DNA of 64,000 nt from Acinetobacter sp. ASP199 (lineage in GTDB: Bacteria > Pseudomonadota > Gammaproteobacteria > Pseudomonadales > Moraxellaceae): positions 434,001 to 498,000 of the forward strand of contig NZ_CP062182.1 in NCBI RefSeq assembly GCF_022700675.1, given 5' to 3'. The position numbers and the translations under genes were made by a program. Shown in pieces: positions 27,240 through 36,679 of this stretch (its first letter is position 1; each line of letters begins with the position of its first letter). Under the pieces are notes generated by a model, which was not told the DNA's origin, did no database searches, and was given only the letters and a program-made list of their open reading frames with translations.

Positions 27240-29438
27240 TTAGAAGTCATAAGAGACAGATAACCAGTAGTTGCGGCCTGGAAGATATGTTCCTTGTAAT
27301 CCTGACAAATACTTGTAACTTTGAGTTGTTTTATTAGTGGTGTCATCCAAATATTCTACAGTTGTGTATTCGGTAAAGTCTTTATCTAAAAGGTTATTTA
27401 CCGCCATATTAAAGCGTACTTGGTCATTTACTGTATAACTTGCACCTAAATTAAACAGATTATAACCAGATAATTTATTGCCTGAAGCTTGATAAATTGC
27501 TAGATCATCAGCATCTGTTGGTACAGAGGTTGAACGAACACGGCTCGACTTATACTCATGTTGCAACCATAAATCCATGTCAGGATTGATATGCCACGTT
27601 GAGGTTAAATTCAACGCATTTCGTGGGTTGTTGTTGTAATAATTACCTTCATTTGCAGCATTATTACTCTGTGTAATTTTACTCTTTGTATAAGTATAAG
27701 CCGCTTTAATATCCCATTCAGGAATAATGCTGTATTGTAAAGTTGTCTCTACGCCATACACCTCAGCTTCACTGGCATTGATGCTTTGAGAACACGTTTT
27801 ACCTGCTGGACATTGAGGATGACTAGGAACTCTTATGCCTGATACGACAGCATTTTCAATTTCGTTATAGAAACCAGTAGCGGTAAAAGTGATTTGATCA
27901 TTAGGTTGCAGGTTGATACCTAATTCGTAATTTGTTGATTCTTCAGGTTTTAAATCAGGATTGCCGAAAGTATAGCTTTTCCCTTGATTGCCTAGGTTGA
28001 TGAGGCTGCCTTCCAAAGCTTTTGCTGACGGTACTTTATAACCGGTGCTGACGCCGCCTTTAACCGTTAAAATGTCATTGGTATTCCAAACTAAGTAAGC
28101 GCGTGGACTGAAATGCCCACCAAAACCAGAGTGATCTTCATAACGACCACCTAATGTAAGACCTAAATTGTCAAAAATACGCCATTCATCTTCGGCATAA
28201 AGTGACCAAGATTTGCTATCAAATTCGTTTTTACCCGTAATATGTTGAGCAATATTATCTTCAATGTTTTGTTCTTTATATTGTGTTCCGATAGTTAATT
28301 TGTGATTGCTAATAGTTGAAACTAGATGGCTATCGGCAATAATGTCAGTATTTGATAAATTTCGAGGACTACCAATTAATGGATCTTTGTTAATAATTTC
28401 AGATTCTGTAAATGCACCAGTTGGTAGTGAGCGTCCTTTTGTTTCAGTAGTTGAGTGGCTGATATATGTTTTCCAAATACCAAAATCGTAATCACCATCA
28501 TGACCAACTGCAAATTGAGTACGATTAAATTCTAGTTCATCTTTATAACCATCAGCAGAAGGAACCACAGAGTTATCGGAAAGTTTTGCTGTAGTTGTCC
28601 AATCTAGGTTGCCTAAGCGATTTTCTTCATTGCTATAGGTTTGGCTAGAATGAAAAGCATCAAACCAAACAGCATTCTTATTATCAACCACATATGATAA
28701 TTTACTACCTACATCGTAATTGTCTGCTTTATTCGGACGAGGATCTCTACTTGTTGAACCTTCTACAACACGTTCAGAACGTTGACGATCTAAATAAGAG
28801 CCACGAAGCTGTAAACCTAGTTTGTCATTAATTACAGGCCCGTTGAGTAAAAAGCTCGTTTTCCAAGAATCTGCTTCAGCACCATGCTCCATAACGTTGC
28901 CACTGACAGTCACGTTACCATTCCATTCATCGCTAACTTTTTTAGTGATAATGTTAATTACGCCGCCCATGGCATCTGAACCATACAGGGTAGACATTGG
29001 GCCACGAATGACTTCAATACGCTCAATCGCTGAAAGTGGTGGCATAAATCCTGTTGATGTTTCACCAAAACCATTTGGTGTTACATCCGTTGATGTCGTT
29101 TGACGACGACCATCAATTAAAATAAGAGTGTCATCAGCTCCCATACCACGCATGCTGACATTTAATCCTGCAGTTTTACCAACGCCATTACGTACGTCGA
29201 TACCCGGAACATCTGCTAACAAATCAGCAATACTGGTGGCGTTTTTCTTTTCAATATCTTCTTTGGTTACAACACTGATGGAAGCAGGGGCATTTTTTAA
29301 TTCTTGTTCAAAACCCGCAGCCGATACCACGATGGTGGATAATTGAGTCACTGGTGTATTGTCTGTATTTGCAAATACTGAGGATGATGTGACCCCAAGG
29401 ATAGCCACAGCAAGTGGACGAAGACTGAAAGTGCGCAT
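27240..29438 (-). CDS. FepA/PirA-type TonB-dependent receptor
   Basis: Outer membrane receptor of about 732 aa of the FepA/PirA/CirA branch, different from the three Fiu-like neighbours. Signal peptide to about residue 23 (TSSSVFA). The TonB box region is TQLSTIVVSAAGFEQEL. Plug blocks: NAPASISVVTKEDIEKK, LLADVPGIDVRNGVGKTAG, MRGMGADDTLILIDGRRQTT and IERIEVIRGPMSTLYGSDAMGGVINIITKK. The barrel ends in YWLSVSYDF. A loop has two Cys (HPQCPAGKTCSQS), as in other catecholate receptors. The frame begins at a TTG (29444), but ATG 29438 is the likely start. Strong Fur-like site upstream. By family, the ligand is ferric enterobactin or a breakdown product. Confidence 0.9.
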   Translation of the reverse strand: MRTFSLRPLAVAILGVTSSSVFANTDNTPVTQLSTIVVSAAGFEQELKNAPASISVVTKEDIEKKNATSIADLLADVPGIDVRNGVGKTAGLNVSMRGMGADDTLILIDGRRQTTSTDVTPNGFGETSTGFMPPLSAIERIEVIRGPMSTLYGSDAMGGVINIITKKVSDEWNGNVTVSGNVMEHGAEADSWKTSFLLNGPVINDKLGLQLRGSYLDRQRSERVVEGSTSRDPRPNKADNYDVGSKLSYVVDNKNAVWFDAFHSSQTYSNEENRLGNLDWTTTAKLSDNSVVPSADGYKDELEFNRTQFAVGHDGDYDFGIWKTYISHSTTETKGRSLPTGAFTESEIINKDPLIGSPRNLSNTDIIADSHLVSTISNHKLTIGTQYKEQNIEDNIAQHITGKNEFDSKSWSLYAEDEWRIFDNLGLTLGGRYEDHSGFGGHFSPRAYLVWNTNDILTVKGGVSTGYKVPSAKALEGSLINLGNQGKSYTFGNPDLKPEESTNYELGINLQPNDQITFTATGFYNEIENAVVSGIRVPSHPQCPAGKTCSQSINASEAEVYGVETTLQYSIIPEWDIKAAYTYTKSKITQSNNAANEGNYYNNNPRNALNLTSTWHINPDMDLWLQHEYKSSRVRSTSVPTDADDLAIYQASGNKLSGYNLFNLGASYTVNDQVRFNMAVNNLLDKDFTEYTTVEYLDDTTNKTTQSYKYLSGLQGTYLPGRNYWLSVSYDF

Positions 29439-29497
29439 AACCAAGATTCCAAAAAGATGGAGAAAATGTAGAGGGTTGAATTAATTTTTGCAATAAT

Positions 29498-29516
29498 AAT
29501 GATAATATTTATCATT
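29498..29516 (-). promoter_or_regulatory. Fur box of the FepA-type receptor
   Basis: 9-1-9 repeat AATGATAAT A TTTATCATT with 8 of 9 pairs, about 60 bases before the start codon. Confidence 0.8.
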
Positions 29517-29698
29517 TGCAATAAAGTGTCTATAAATATTTAATCAAACGAGCGATTCATCGTATAAGTAGGAATAATGTGAAGAAATCGTTTCTAAAAA
29601 CTGTAACAAGGCTGTATGTTTTGTATATCTTTAAATGATGTCATATAATGTGGCACATTTTTTTATAACCTGTTATTACCAAATATATAGAGGAAGCC

Positions 29699-31030
29699 AT
29701 GCAAGTAACTTCTGAAGCGGTTTCGGGCGTTGCCCGTCGTTTAAATGTTTCTGTACCGACGAGCCGAATTAATGAGCAATTTGAAGCTCGTTTAAAACGC
29801 ACTGCTAAAACTGCGAAGATCAACGGCTTCCGTCCTGGTAAAGTGCCTTTGAACGTTATTCGTCGTGAATACGGTGCTGGTATCTACCAAGAAGTTGTTA
29901 ACGACATCATTCGTGATACAGTTTTTGAAGCAATCCAACAAGAGAAAATCAACGCTGTTGGTATGCCAAACATTGAAAAAACTGAAATGAAAGACGATGC
30001 TTTAGTTTATGAAGCAACTGTTGAAGTTTACCCAGAAGTTGAAGTGAAGTTTGAAGGCCTTGAAGTTGAGCGCAACGAAGCTGAAGTAAACGATAAAGAC
30101 GTTGAGAAGATGATCGAAAATCTTCAAAAACAACGTGCTGCTTGGGCTGAAACCAAAGGCATGGCGAAAAAAGACATGCAAGTTACTTTCGATTTTGAAG
30201 GTTCAGTTGATGGCGAAAAATTCGAAGGCGGTTCTGCACAAGACTTTAAACTTGTTTTAGGTTCTGGTCGTATGATCCCTGGCTTCGAAGATGGCATCAT
30301 CGGCATGAAGAAAGGCGAAGAGAAAGTTATCGATGTAACTTTCCCAGAAGACTACCAAGCTGAAAACCTTGCTGGTAAACAAGCTCAATTCAAAATCACT
30401 GTAAAACTTGTTGAAAAGCAAAAACTTCCAGAAATTGATGCTGAATTCCTGAAAATCTTCGGTTTAACTGAAGAAGAAGGCGTTGAAAAACTTAAAGCTG
30501 ACGTTCGTAAAAACATGGAACGTGAAGTGAAAAACGGTCTTCGCAACCAGGTTAAAGGCGCAACTTTTGATGCACTTGTAGCTGCAAACGAAGTTGAAAT
30601 TCCAGCTGCTATGCTTGCTCAAGAAGTTGACCGTCAACGTCAACAAATGATCCAGCAGTTCACTCAACAGTTCGGTGCCCAGGGCGCGAAAGCATTTGAT
30701 TCAAGCATGCTTCCAGACGAACTGTTCAAAGAACAAGCTGAAAAATCAGTTAAACTTGGCGTATTGGTAAGTAAAGTACTTGCTGACGCGAAAATTGAAG
30801 TTGATCAAGCACGTGTAGAAGCTTACATCGAAGACATGGCTTCTTCTTACGAAGATCCTGCTGAAGTGATTGAATACTTCAAAAACGACAAGCAACAACG
30901 TGCTCAAATCGAAGCAGTTGTTCTTGAAGACCAAGTTGTTGATCACATCCTGGCTGCTGCTAAAGTGACTGACACTAAGGTTAGCTATGAAGACCTATTG
31001 AAAGCTCAGCAAGCTCGCCAACAAGGCTAA
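29699..31030 (+). CDS. tig: Trigger factor (ribosome-bound chaperone, PPIase)
   Basis: Binds the ribosome exit site, shields nascent chains and isomerises prolyl bonds. The ribosome-binding signature GFRPGKVP lies at about residues 42-49. The FKBP-like PPIase domain has [40 protein letters not shown] and VTFPEDY. The helical C-terminal domain is rich in QRQQMIQQF. Length 443 aa is normal. A strong ribosome site (GAGGAAG) precedes the ATG. Codon use is that of a highly expressed gene. It is followed by a terminator and then clpP-clpX. Confidence 0.97.
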   Translation: MQVTSEAVSGVARRLNVSVPTSRINEQFEARLKRTAKTAKINGFRPGKVPLNVIRREYGAGIYQEVVNDIIRDTVFEAIQQEKINAVGMPNIEKTEMKDDALVYEATVEVYPEVEVKFEGLEVERNEAEVNDKDVEKMIENLQKQRAAWAETKGMAKKDMQVTFDFEGSVDGEKFEGGSAQDFKLVLGSGRMIPGFEDGIIGMKKGEEKVIDVTFPEDYQAENLAGKQAQFKITVKLVEKQKLPEIDAEFLKIFGLTEEEGVEKLKADVRKNMEREVKNGLRNQVKGATFDALVAANEVEIPAAMLAQEVDRQRQQMIQQFTQQFGAQGAKAFDSSMLPDELFKEQAEKSVKLGVLVSKVLADAKIEVDQARVEAYIEDMASSYEDPAEVIEYFKNDKQQRAQIEAVVLEDQVVDHILAAAKVTDTKVSYEDLLKAQQARQQG

Positions 31031-31044
31031 GTTTAGCTGGTCAT

Positions 31045-31074
31045 AAAAAAGGCGCTTTAAGCGCCTTTTTTTAA
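31045..31074 (+). terminator. Terminator of tig
   Basis: AAGGCGCTT / AAGCGCCTT stem with a run of seven T, 15 bases after the stop. Confidence 0.9.
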
Positions 31075-31225
31075 TACTTTAGCTTTCTATGACCTAATCA
31101 GTTTTTCACAAAACTAATGCAAAAAATATCATGGAATTCGTGGCGAATTTTTTGCAATTTAGATCATTATCCCTCATATTGTAATTATGGGTTAAGTCAC
31201 AAAAAATTTAGGAATAAATAAACGT

Positions 31226-31831
31226 ATGTATGTTCCAGCGATTGAAAACGCTTTAGTTCCAATGGTGGTAGAACAATCATCTCGTGGTGAGCGTTCTTTT
31301 GATATTTATTCACGTCTTTTACGTGAGCGGGTAATTTTCTTGACTGGTGAAGTTGAAGACAACATGGCCAACTTAATTGTTGCGCAAATGCTGTTTCTAG
31401 AAGCTGAAAATCCTGATAAGGATATTCATCTCTATATTAACTCGCCAGGTGGTTCGGTGACTGCAGGTATGGCGATTTACGATACCATGCAATTCATTAA
31501 GCCGGATGTTGTGACTTATTGTATGGGTCAGGCCGCATCAATGGGTGCATTCCTGCTAAATGCGGGCACAAAAGGCAAACGTTATTGCCTTGAAAATGCC
31601 CGTGTCATGATTCACCAGCCATTGGGTGGTTTTAAGGGGCAGGCATCTGATATCGAAATCCATGCCCGTGAAATCCTGTTTATCAGAGAGCGTTTAAACC
31701 GTCTGATGGCAGAACACAGTGGCCAGGACTTTGATAAAGTCGCGCGTGATACTGACCGTGATAACTTCATGACTGCTCAGCAAGCGAAAGAATATGGTCT
31801 CGTGGACGAAGTTCTAACGAAACGTCCATAA
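31226..31831 (+). CDS. clpP: ATP-dependent Clp protease proteolytic subunit ClpP
   Basis: Serine peptidase that forms the double-heptamer chamber used with ClpX. Catalytic Ser lies in [12 protein letters not shown], His in [11 protein letters not shown], and Asp in the [12 protein letters not shown] region. Length 201 aa is typical. The order tig-clpP-clpX is conserved in gammaproteobacteria; clpX follows after 29 bases. Confidence 0.97.
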   Translation: MYVPAIENALVPMVVEQSSRGERSFDIYSRLLRERVIFLTGEVEDNMANLIVAQMLFLEAENPDKDIHLYINSPGGSVTAGMAIYDTMQFIKPDVVTYCMGQAASMGAFLLNAGTKGKRYCLENARVMIHQPLGGFKGQASDIEIHAREILFIRERLNRLMAEHSGQDFDKVARDTDRDNFMTAQQAKEYGLVDEVLTKRP

Positions 31832-31860
31832 GTTTGAAAGATTGAGATATTGGAGAGACT

Positions 31861-33171
31861 ATGTCCGAACATACTCAAGGACAAAAGCATTGTTCATTCT
31901 GCGGTAAAACGCAGTCTGAAGTCGGCAAGCTGATTGCTGGCGAAGACGCCTACATTTGTAATGAATGTGTAGACGTATGCTTGGATCTGGTTCAGACCAG
32001 TCAACAGGTGGAAACCAATGACTGGGCGAATCGTCCTTTGCCGAAACCGCATGAGATCCGTGCGGCGCTGGATCAATATGTAATTGGTCAGGACGTAGCG
32101 AAAAAGACGTTATCTGTTGCAGTCTATAACCATTATAAGCGCCTGAAAGTGCAGACCAATGGTAAAAAAGCTGATGACAGCGTTGAAATTTCGAAAAGTA
32201 ACATCATGCTGGTAGGACCTACGGGTTCGGGTAAAACCTTACTGGCACAAACCCTTGCACGTTTGCTGGATGTCCCATTTGCCATGGCAGATGCCACTAC
32301 ATTAACCGAAGCTGGTTATGTGGGTGAGGATGTTGAAAACATCGTACAGAAGCTACTGCAAAAAGCGGATTATGATGTCGAGAAAGCGCAGAAGGGTATT
32401 ATCTATATCGATGAAATCGACAAGATTACCCGTAAGTCTGAAAACCCATCGATTACTCGTGATGTATCTGGTGAAGGCGTTCAGCAAGCGTTACTGAAAA
32501 TGATCGAAGGTACGGTTGCTTCAATCCCGCCACAAGGTGGTCGTAAGCATCCGCAGCAAGAATTTATTCAGATTGATACTTCGAATATCCTGTTCATCTG
32601 TGGTGGTGCATTCTCAGGTCTTGAGAAAATTGTGCAGCAACGTCAGGAAAAGGGTGGTATCGGCTTTACTGCAGAAGTACGCAATAAAGAAGAAACCAAG
32701 AAGTTGTCTGAACTGTTCCGCCAAGTTGAAGCAACTGACCTGGTGAAATTCGGTCTGATTCCAGAATTTATTGGTCGTCTGCCAGTGATTGCAACGCTAG
32801 ATGAGCTGGATGAAGAAGCCTTGATGCAAATTCTGACTGAGCCGAAGAATGCTTTAACTCGTCAGTATAAGCATCTGTTCGATATGGAAAATGTAGACCT
32901 TGTGTTTGAAGATTCTGCATTACGTGCTGTGGCGAAAAAAGCCTTGGAACGTAATACAGGTGCGCGTGGTCTGCGTTCTATTCTTGAGAACTCATTGCTT
33001 GAAACCATGTATGACCTGCCAAGCCGTACCGATGTCGGTACTGTGGTGGTGAGTGAGGCTGTGATCAATGGTGAGGCTAAACCGGAATTCCGTCCGGAAC
33101 GTCAGGAGGCTATTGAACAGACTGCTACACCCAAGGCTGACTTAAAGCTAGTAAATAGCAAGTCTGCTTAA
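31861..33171 (+). CDS. clpX: ATP-dependent unfoldase subunit ClpX
   Basis: AAA+ unfoldase that feeds substrates into ClpP. N-terminal zinc-binding domain ([17 protein letters not shown], then CNECVDVC; four Cys). Walker A is GPTGSGKT, Walker B is IIYIDEIDK, and the [10 protein letters not shown] pore loop is present. The IGF-type ClpP-binding loop ([11 protein letters not shown]) and sensor-2 GARGLRSI are also seen. Length 436 aa is normal. It is cotranscribed with clpP and followed by a terminator. Confidence 0.97.
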   Translation: MSEHTQGQKHCSFCGKTQSEVGKLIAGEDAYICNECVDVCLDLVQTSQQVETNDWANRPLPKPHEIRAALDQYVIGQDVAKKTLSVAVYNHYKRLKVQTNGKKADDSVEISKSNIMLVGPTGSGKTLLAQTLARLLDVPFAMADATTLTEAGYVGEDVENIVQKLLQKADYDVEKAQKGIIYIDEIDKITRKSENPSITRDVSGEGVQQALLKMIEGTVASIPPQGGRKHPQQEFIQIDTSNILFICGGAFSGLEKIVQQRQEKGGIGFTAEVRNKEETKKLSELFRQVEATDLVKFGLIPEFIGRLPVIATLDELDEEALMQILTEPKNALTRQYKHLFDMENVDLVFEDSALRAVAKKALERNTGARGLRSILENSLLETMYDLPSRTDVGTVVVSEAVINGEAKPEFRPERQEAIEQTATPKADLKLVNSKSA

Positions 33172-33186
33172 CTGCTGTTCGTCTGA

Positions 33187-33221
33187 AACGTGCGAAAATG
33201 AACAGTTTTCGCACGTTTTTT
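33187..33221 (+). terminator. Terminator of clpP-clpX
   Basis: AACGTGCGAAAA / TTTTCGCACGTT 12-base stem followed by a T-run. Confidence 0.92.
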
Positions 33222-33335
33222 ATTTTCAAAAATAAAGCACAATGTTAATCTCACTTCTTAGGCGTGGACGCCTGATCATTCATATAAATTTATAAAAATG
33301 TGCATAAAATAATAAAGACGCAGTGAGGGATAAGC

Positions 33336-34049
33336 ATGCGTGGAGCCGCAATTGTACTCATCAGCAGTTTAGCTTTGATGGGGTGTCATTCGAAGCACGC
33401 CGTTCAGGAACAGCAACTGACATCAACACTGAAAAATATCGATCTGAACGAAAAACCGGGTTTTATCGAGCAGCATAAGGTAGGCATGTTCACGATTGGT
33501 GGATGGGTCAATCAAAAGCTGGGTCAACGTTTTGCACCAGTGAAGCCGCAGCATGAACAGGCAGCACTGGTCTACTTATATCGTCCAGATTCGAAATGGA
33601 ACCGCCAGGAAATTGTAGCTGCCAGCATTTTTATCAATCAGGAACGTATTCCAAGCCTGTTGCATAATCATTATTACTGGGTTGAACTGCCACCGGGTAC
33701 TTATCGTCTTAGCACCAGTCGTCCGCTCGGTGCCCTGCATTTTCAGAAACCGAAATATCTGGATTTCAGTGTGGAATCAGGCAAATCCTACTTCATTAAA
33801 TATGATGAAGAAAATATAGCGACTCGCCGTACAGATACAGGCCCATTAATGTTGATGCCTGAAAATGTTGGTTTAAATGAAATTGCATTTACCCAGCTTA
33901 AATCAGACAGTTTTAATTTTGTTGCCCAAGATCAGGACACTGGGAAACTTCGCAAGAAGGCTCAGAAAATTAAAGCCATCGAATATGATCCTGCTGAAGA
34001 CGTACAACTGACTACACCATTTAAATTGTGGGATCCGCGCACTTGGTAA
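33336..34049 (+). CDS. DUF2846-like lipoprotein
   Basis: Predicted lipoprotein of 237 aa. The signal peptide ends in LALMGCHS with lipid-anchored Cys17. The middle region ALVYLYRPDSKWNRQEIVAASIFINQERIPSLLHNHYYWVELPPGTYRL matches the DUF2846 pattern (YRP motif, then a peptide-like segment ending in PPGxYxL). The function is unknown. A GAGGGA ribosome site precedes the ATG. It is monocistronic; the terminator between it and fumarase serves both sides. Confidence 0.8.
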   Translation: MRGAAIVLISSLALMGCHSKHAVQEQQLTSTLKNIDLNEKPGFIEQHKVGMFTIGGWVNQKLGQRFAPVKPQHEQAALVYLYRPDSKWNRQEIVAASIFINQERIPSLLHNHYYWVELPPGTYRLSTSRPLGALHFQKPKYLDFSVESGKSYFIKYDEENIATRRTDTGPLMLMPENVGLNEIAFTQLKSDSFNFVAQDQDTGKLRKKAQKIKAIEYDPAEDVQLTTPFKLWDPRTW

Positions 34050-34076
34050 GCAAACCTGTGTAATAAAAGAACGCAA

Positions 34077-34107
34077 TAAAAAAGCACCCATCAAGGGTGC
34101 TTTTTTG
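34077..34107. terminator. Bidirectional terminator between the DUF2846 gene and fumarase
   Basis: AAAGCACCC / GGGTGCTTT with A-run and T-run flanks between convergent genes. Confidence 0.9.
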
Positions 34108-34116
34108 CAGCTTAAA

Positions 34117-35643
34117 TTAGCCTGCAGCAGCGTCAACTACTGGGATTTTGCCAATTTTAGCCTGCCAGATTTTCGGTGCAGTTGCGTGTACAGAAGTACC
34201 GTTTACGTCAACAGCAACAGATACAGGCATGTCTTTTACAACAAACTTGTAGATTGCTTCCATACCAAGGTCTGCAAATGCAACAACTTCAGCTTCACGG
34301 ATGGCTTTAGATACTAAGTATGCAGCACCACCAACAGCCATTAAGTAAGTTGCTTTGTTGTCTTTGATTGCTTCAACAGCAGCAGGACCGCGGTCTGCTT
34401 TACCGATCATGCCGAACATGCCAGTTGCTTCAAGCACTTGACGTGTGAATTTGTCCATACGTGTTGCAGTTGTTGGACCTGCAGGACCTACAACTTCGTC
34501 GCCCACTGGATCAACAGGACCTACGTAGTAGATGAACTTGCCTTTAAGATCAACAGGAAGTTCTTCTCCGTTGTTCAGCATGTCTACCATACGTTTGTGT
34601 GCAGCATCACGACCTGTATAGATTGTACCGTTCAGAAGTAATGTGTCACCTGGTTGCCAAGCGTTCATTTCTTCTTGAGTAATGGTATCTAAATCTACAC
34701 GTTTAGAAGAAGATGAATCCCAAGTTACTTCAGGATAGTCTTCAAGTTTCGGTGCAATAATGTTTGCAACACCTGAACCATCAAGCGTGAAGTGTGCATG
34801 ACGCGTTGCAGCACAGTTCGGAATCATGCCGACTGGTTTGCCCGCAGCGTGACAAGGGTAATCTTTGATTTTGATGTCGAGAACAGTGGTTAAACCGCCA
34901 AGACCTTGAGCACCAATACCAAGCGCGTTTACTTTCTCAAAGATTTCAATACGAAGTTCTTCAAGTTTAGATTGTGGACCACGACGAAGAAGTTCGTCCA
35001 TGTCCAACTCTTCCATCAAGGCTTCTTTTGCAAGCATCATAGCTTTTTCAGCTGTACCACCGATACCAATACCGAGCATACCTGGTGGACACCAGCCTGC
35101 ACCCATCGTTGGAACAGTTTTCAGTACCCAATCCACGATTGAGTCAGATGGGTTCAACATTGCAAGTTTAGATTTGTTTTCTGAGCCGCCACCTTTCGCT
35201 GCAACAGTGATGTCAACTTTGTTACCTGGAACAAGTTTGTGGTAGATCACAGCAGGGGTGTTGTCTTTGGTATTCTTACGACCGAATGCAGGGTCAGCAA
35301 GTACAGACGCACGCAGGACGTTAGAATTTTCTAGGTAACCTTGACGTACACCTTCATTAATCGCATCGTCTAAGCTCATCGTTAAATCGAATTTAACGTC
35401 CATGCCCACTTCAACGAATACGTTTACGATACCGGTATCCTGGCAGATTGGGCGGTGGCCTTCTGCACACATACGAGAGTTAATTAAGATTTGCGCGATC
35501 GCATCTTTAGCCGCTTTGTTTTCTTCACGGTCATACGCACGACTCATCGCCTGGATGAAGTCTTGTGGATGGTAGTAAGAAATGAACTGAAGCGCATCTT
35601 TAACCGATGTGATCAAGTCATCTTGCTTGATAATAGTTGTCAT
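34117..35643 (-). CDS. fumA: Class I (iron-sulfur) fumarate hydratase
   Basis: Interconverts fumarate and malate in the TCA cycle, using an oxygen-sensitive [4Fe-4S] cluster. 508 aa with both halves of the class I family. The N-terminal part has CQDTGIVNVFVEVG (first cluster Cys), GGGSENKSKLAMLNP and GWCPPGMLGIGIGG. The C-terminal beta part has GTIYTGRDAAHKRM, IYYVGPVDPVGDEVVGPAGPTTATRMD and GMIGKADRG. E. coli FumA and FumB cannot be told apart from this protein by eye. It ends at a shared terminator. Confidence 0.95.
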   Translation of the reverse strand: MTTIIKQDDLITSVKDALQFISYYHPQDFIQAMSRAYDREENKAAKDAIAQILINSRMCAEGHRPICQDTGIVNVFVEVGMDVKFDLTMSLDDAINEGVRQGYLENSNVLRASVLADPAFGRKNTKDNTPAVIYHKLVPGNKVDITVAAKGGGSENKSKLAMLNPSDSIVDWVLKTVPTMGAGWCPPGMLGIGIGGTAEKAMMLAKEALMEELDMDELLRRGPQSKLEELRIEIFEKVNALGIGAQGLGGLTTVLDIKIKDYPCHAAGKPVGMIPNCAATRHAHFTLDGSGVANIIAPKLEDYPEVTWDSSSSKRVDLDTITQEEMNAWQPGDTLLLNGTIYTGRDAAHKRMVDMLNNGEELPVDLKGKFIYYVGPVDPVGDEVVGPAGPTTATRMDKFTRQVLEATGMFGMIGKADRGPAAVEAIKDNKATYLMAVGGAAYLVSKAIREAEVVAFADLGMEAIYKFVVKDMPVSVAVDVNGTSVHATAPKIWQAKIGKIPVVDAAAG

Positions 35644-35969
35644 ACAAAAATCTCTTGAGCGGGCTGATAGCTAGCGGGCTAAATTATATGACAAAACACA
35701 AAAGTTGTGGGACGTTTTACGGCGCTTTTGGGCGAAAGTTTAATATACGTTTAGCTGCCTAGAGATAGAGTCTAGCGTGTCATAATTTGACTAAAAACTG
35801 TCATAATGACTGTCATATTTCATATTTTAAAAATAGAAAAACATTATCTATTTAATTAAGTATTTGAAATTTATATATATTCTTAAAATACACTACTTTG
35901 TATATTGTCATATAACTGTCATAAAACTTTCGCATAATGCACACATCGAAACGAAGAGATCCTAAGACA
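35644..35969. other. Intergenic region with repeated TGTCAT motifs
   Basis: About 326 AT-rich bases between divergent fumA and a small ORF. TGTCAT occurs at 35778, 35799, 35811, 35906 and 35917. The last two form a Pho-box promoter (separate entry). The first three lie 21 and 12 bases apart and may be extra, imperfect PhoB sites. Confidence 0.6.
35905..35926 (+). promoter_or_regulatory. Predicted PhoB box (Pho box)
   Basis: The core TTGTCATATAACTGTCAT (35905-35922) closely fits the Pho-box consensus of two CTGTCAT units 11 bases apart. A third weak unit follows (CTTTCGCATAA). A -10-like CATAAT (35933-35938) starts exactly ten bases after the 18-base core, the same spacing as in the E. coli phoA promoter. 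A weak -35 is expected at such PhoB-activated promoters. Confidence 0.75.
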
Positions 35970-36056
35970 ATGGTTACAGGTATTTTGATGGCTAGCGGTT
36001 TTTGTGTATATATCGCAGCGACTTGGATGTACGGTCAGAAAGAAGATCAAGCCTAA
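35970..36056 (+). CDS. 28-residue single-span membrane peptide, predicted phosphate-starvation gene
   Basis: A very short ORF: MVTGILMASGFCVYIAATWM followed by YGQKEDQA. Residues 2-20 are hydrophobic and enough for one membrane helix; the tail is charged. No known family is recognised. It sits in a complete transcription unit. A Pho-box promoter lies upstream with a -10 at 35933-35938, GAGA lies 10-13 bases before the ATG, and a strong hairpin terminator starts inside the last codons. This makes a real transcript likely. It could be a KdpF/CydX-like stabiliser or regulator of a membrane complex, or the transcript could act as an RNA; both are inference. Confidence 0.6.
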   Translation: MVTGILMASGFCVYIAATWMYGQKEDQA

Positions 36057-36073
36057 GCTTAATCTTCTTTTTT
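36042..36073 (+). terminator. Terminator overlapping the end of the 28-aa ORF
   Basis: GAAGAT / ATCTTC outer stem, AAGC / GCTT inner stem with a CTAA loop, then seven T. The stop codon is inside the loop region. Confidence 0.85.
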
Positions 36074-36175
36074 TATGCCCATAATTTTATAAAAGTTATT
36101 CTCATATTTTTCTAAACAGTCTTCCAAATCCAAATCTTTACACCACTCTGCTACGCAATTCACTTGTTGAAACAC
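36059..36175 (-). pseudogene. Possible gene remnant or 38-aa ORF next to the IS element
   Basis: The minus strand reads VFQQVNCVAEWCKDLDLEDC and then LEKYENNFYKIMGIKKED, a protein-like composition, from a GTG at 36175. In-frame stops lie just upstream of it (TGA, TAA) and no ribosome site is visible. It abuts the left end of the first IS element. It is either a gene tail left after rearrangement or a chance ORF; low confidence. Confidence 0.25.
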
Positions 36176-36268
36176 ACTGTATTTTTATCATTACATTAGG
36201 CCTCTTTCATAAATCAAAAAACAAACAGTCTCTTGCTGATTATTTGTACCGAAGAATTTTAAATATTC

Positions 36269-36679
36269 ATGCATAATCTGCGGATGAAATACATCGATTC
36301 AAAAAAGCTTTCTGAAACACAGTTTAAGCGATACACAGGCATCTCATGGTCAACCTTTGATTTAATGGTGGAACAACTGAAAATGCATGTTCCTGCTAAA
36401 GGTAGACCCACCAAATTAAGCATAGAAGATCAAATCCTTCTGTGCTTAAGTTATTGGCGTGAATATCGAACATTGTTCCATGTTGCAACTAGTTATGGTG
36501 TGTCAGAGCCGACTGCTTCAAGAATTGTCCGTCATGTAGAGGACTGCCTGATCAAGTCTAATCTATTTAATTTACCGAAGCATTTACCTAAGGGCGAAGG
36601 CATCGACTGGAACGTGGTGATTGTTGATGCCACAGAAATTCCAATACAAAGACCTAAAAAAACAGAAGAAAAGCTATAG
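36269..36679 (+). CDS. IS5-family transposase, N-terminal part (orfA, copy 1)
   Basis: 136 aa with a helix-turn-helix-type start (KYIDSKKLSETQFKRYTGISWSTFDLMVEQL, then SYGVSEPTASRIVRHVED). It ends with the first catalytic Asp in NVVIVDATEIPIQRPKK. The downstream part of the DDE domain lies in a second frame starting at 36621. A +1 (or -2) shift near the run of seven A at about 36656-36662 would join them. Confidence 0.88.
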   Translation: MHNLRMKYIDSKKLSETQFKRYTGISWSTFDLMVEQLKMHVPAKGRPTKLSIEDQILLCLSYWREYRTLFHVATSYGVSEPTASRIVRHVEDCLIKSNLFNLPKHLPKGEGIDWNVVIVDATEIPIQRPKKTEEKL

